Shown: one piece after another, positions 5,100-6,018 of the stretch
How the letters are laid out: each line of letters starts with the position of its first letter
How positions within the stretch are numbered: the first letter of the stretch is position 1
Origin: Oscillospiraceae bacterium
GTDB taxonomy: Bacteria; Bacillota; Clostridia; Oscillospirales; Ruminococcaceae
Direction of reading: 5' to 3'
DNA length: 6,018 nucleotides
NCBI GenBank assembly: GCA_029098085.1
Contig: JAQXNQ010000133.1
Span: forward strand, 1 to 6,018
Translations under genes and position numbers: made by a program
Notes under the pieces: model-generated
Database searches by the model: none
Seen by the model: the letters and a program-made list of their open reading frames with translations, nothing else
What the model was told of the DNA's origin: nothing

Positions 5100-5204
5100 G
5101 TGAGTTACGTGACTTGGGATGGACTTTTCAGTTTCCTGACGTTGCTGGCCACGGTGATTTCGGTCACCTGGATGATCACGAATGACAATAATAAAAAGAA
5201 ATAG
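5100..5204 (+). CDS. Putative holin-like type I toxin, 34 residues
   Basis: GTG at 5100 is preceded by GAGAGGGGG (5083-5091) at eight bases, the only well-placed ribosome site; an in-frame TTG at 5019 lacks one. The product is 34 residues: a short polar start ending at Trp6-Asp7, a single hydrophobic span at about 9-26 (LFSFLTLLATVISVTWMI), then TNDNNKKK. Short peptides with one membrane span and a Lys-rich tail are characteristic of Fst/TxpA/BsrG-like and 'putative holin-like' toxins, which insert into the cytoplasmic membrane and arrest the cell when unrepressed. The context supports this: a strong promoter, a structured leader of about 126 bases, a convergent antisense promoter and a shared terminator whose stem contains the stop codon. 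Family assignment is by pattern, not by database match; it could be a small membrane peptide of other function. Confidence 0.65.
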   Translation: MSYVTWDGLFSFLTLLATVISVTWMITNDNNKKK

Positions 5205-5278
5205 ACCGCCCAGCTCTCAACCAGCGGTCTATCTCTTTGACTGTTAGGGGAGCGAACCGTCTATCGGTGCGCCTCTTT
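5190..5278 (-). ncRNA. Antisense RNA, probable type I antitoxin (about 90 nt)
   Basis: A perfect promoter (5313-5285) fires toward the toxin gene; the transcript would begin near 5278 and stop at the hairpin 5232-5201 followed by TTCTTTTTATT, giving about 90 bases with no ORF. Its 3' part is fully complementary to the end of the toxin mRNA. Its 5' part folds as GCG-ACCG/CGGT-CGC with loop AUAGA, then exposes CGCUCCCC, which can pair with GGGGGCG at the toxin ribosome site (5087-5093). Known type I systems of Firmicutes use convergent toxin and antisense RNAs with a shared terminator. Expression is not shown by sequence alone. Confidence 0.6.
5201..5232. terminator. Bidirectional terminator shared by toxin mRNA and antisense RNA
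   Basis: ATAGACCGC (5201-5209) pairs perfectly with GCGGTCTAT (5224-5232) around a 14-base loop. Leftward the stem is followed by TTCTTTTTATTATT, a strong U-run; rightward by CTCTTTGA, weaker. The toxin's TAG stop (5202-5204) is inside the stem. Confidence 0.8.
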
Positions 5279-5284
5279 ATTTAT

Positions 5285-5313
5285 ATTATACCTGCTTTCA
5301 TCAGGTTTGTCAA
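5285..5313 (-). promoter_or_regulatory. Perfect-consensus promoter for the antisense RNA
   Basis: On the minus strand TTGACA (5313-5308), 17 bases, TATAAT (5290-5285): full consensus. It is closer to consensus than the toxin promoter (TTGACA-N18-TATACT), as expected when the labile antitoxin RNA must be in excess. There is no coding sequence between it and the toxin gene. Confidence 0.8.
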
Positions 5314-5323
5314 GCCCTGTACA

Positions 5324-5357
5324 AACCGCCCCCATCTGCCGGCAGACGGGGGCGGTT
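5324..5357 (-). terminator. Terminator of the glutamate synthase gene
   Basis: AACCGCCCCC (5324-5333) pairs with GGGGGCGGTT (5348-5357); the interior TCTGCCGGCAGA (5335-5346) is itself a 12-base palindrome, so the stem is nearly continuous with one mismatch. It lies 57 bases past the stop at 5415. The leftward tail TTTGTAC is short, but the stem is very stable. It also separates this gene from the antisense promoter 11 bases beyond. Confidence 0.7.
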
Positions 5358-5414
5358 CTGTTATGAGCTTCGGATCCCTCCGGAAGGAGCATCTCCCTCC
5401 CCGGCGGGATTCGC

Positions 5415-6018
5415 TCAGTTCTTGCTCCGGATATACTCGTCGATGGCCCTGGCGGCATTCTTGCCGGCGCCCATGGCCAGAATGACGGTGGCAGCACCGG
5501 TGACCGCGTCGCCGCCGGCGAAGACGCCCTCCCGGGTGGTCAGACCGTCGTCACCGTTTGTGATGATGCAGCCGTGGCGGTTGGTGTCCAGACCGGGGGT
5601 GGTGGAGCGGATCAGGGGGTTGGGACTGGTGCCGATGGACATGATCATGCAGTCCACATCCAGGGTAAACTCGCTGCCCTCCTTGACGATGGGACGGCGG
5701 CGGCCGCTTTCGTCCGGCTCGCCCAGCTCCATCTCAACGCAGCGCATGCCCTTGACCATGCCGTTCTCGTCGCCCAGCACCTCAACGGGGTTGCAGAGGG
5801 TCTTGAAGATGATGCCCTCCTCCTCGGCGTGCTCGACCTCCTCCTTACGGGCAGGCAGCTCCGCCATGCCGCGGCGGTAGACGATGTACACGTTCTCGGC
5901 ACCCAGACGCTTGGCGCAGCGGGCAGCGTCCATGGCAACGTTGCCGCCGCCGACAACGGCGACAGACTTGGACTGCATAATGGGCGTGTGGGAATCGGGC
6001 CGGTACGCCTTCATCAGG
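5415..6018 (-). CDS. gltD: Glutamate synthase (NADPH) small subunit, C-terminal part
   Basis: The frame runs from the right window edge to TGA 5417-5415 and shows about 200 residues; the real start lies outside, since the usual protein is about 460 residues and the first visible codons (LMKAYR) are internal. The visible part holds the NADPH-binding Rossmann motif VVGGGNVAMDAAR (around visible residues 20-32), IVYRRGMAELPARKEEVEHAEEEG typical of this family, MIMSIGTSPNP, and the FAD-closing motif GVFAGGDAVTGAATVILAMGAGKNAARAIDEYI. Role: moves electrons from NADPH through FAD and FeS centres for the glutamine plus 2-oxoglutarate reaction giving two glutamates, in the cytoplasm. The same fold is used by the NfnB-type subunit of ferredoxin-NADP transhydrogenase and by sulfide dehydrogenase subunits, and the fragment cannot fully separate these. 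Many Clostridia carry it under the name gltA. Confidence 0.88.
   Translation of the reverse strand, partial: LMKAYRPDSHTPIMQSKSVAVVGGGNVAMDAARCAKRLGAENVYIVYRRGMAELPARKEEVEHAEEEGIIFKTLCNPVEVLGDENGMVKGMRCVEMELGEPDESGRRRPIVKEGSEFTLDVDCMIMSIGTSPNPLIRSTTPGLDTNRHGCIITNGDDGLTTREGVFAGGDAVTGAATVILAMGAGKNAARAIDEYIRSKN

Noticed and set aside
5019..5204. 61-codon version of the toxin starting at TTG 5019
   Set aside because: There is no ribosome site before 5019 and the extra part covers the structured leader; GTG 5100 has a good site at eight bases.

Overview
The window looks like chromosomal DNA from a GC-rich, low-motility-signal Firmicute of the Clostridia, most likely an Oscillospirales/Ruminococcaceae-type gut commensal. 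That placement is inference: it rests on gene content (an LCP-family wall enzyme, a MetY-type sulfhydrylase, the glutamate synthase small subunit, a DUF6291-like protein), strong AGGAGG-type ribosome binding sites, sigma-A promoters close to TTGACA-N17-TATAAT, and GC-rich palindromic intergenic repeats. No rRNA, tRNA, CRISPR array, transposase or integrase is visible.

Layout. (1) 1-1109, minus strand: a protein truncated by the window edge, with an N-terminal DUF6291-like domain, a long low-complexity/repeat linker and a C-terminal replication-accessory-like segment; it has its own strong promoter. (2) 1404-2474, plus strand: an LCP (LytR-CpsA-Psr) membrane enzyme with its own promoter. (3) 2475-2795: a gene-free convergent spacer with a heptamer microsatellite, small hairpins and a shared terminator. 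(4) 2796-4088, minus strand: O-acetylhomoserine sulfhydrylase (metY), preceded by a 316-nt leader that holds a perfect-consensus promoter, a well-started 29-codon upstream ORF, and a series of hairpins, one of which places the upstream ORF's stop codon in its loop. (5) 4440-4937: about 500 bases without a convincing gene, built of degenerate repeat modules with strong palindromes, ending in a terminator-like hairpin. (6) 4938-5313: a compact locus that reads as a type I toxin-antitoxin module: a short hydrophobic peptide with a Lys-rich tail on the plus strand, a convergent promoter for a roughly 90-nt antisense RNA, and a shared bidirectional terminator. (7) 5415-6018, minus strand: the C-terminal 200 residues of the glutamate synthase small subunit, with a strong terminator.

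The genes do not form one operon; each main gene has its own promoter or terminator. metY (sulfide assimilation into homocysteine) and the glutamate synthase subunit (nitrogen assimilation) are housekeeping. The observations most worth a second look are the metY leader ORF with its stop-codon hairpin, and the toxin/antisense locus, whose two transcripts begin with similar mirror-image leaders carrying an anti-Shine-Dalgarno sequence.
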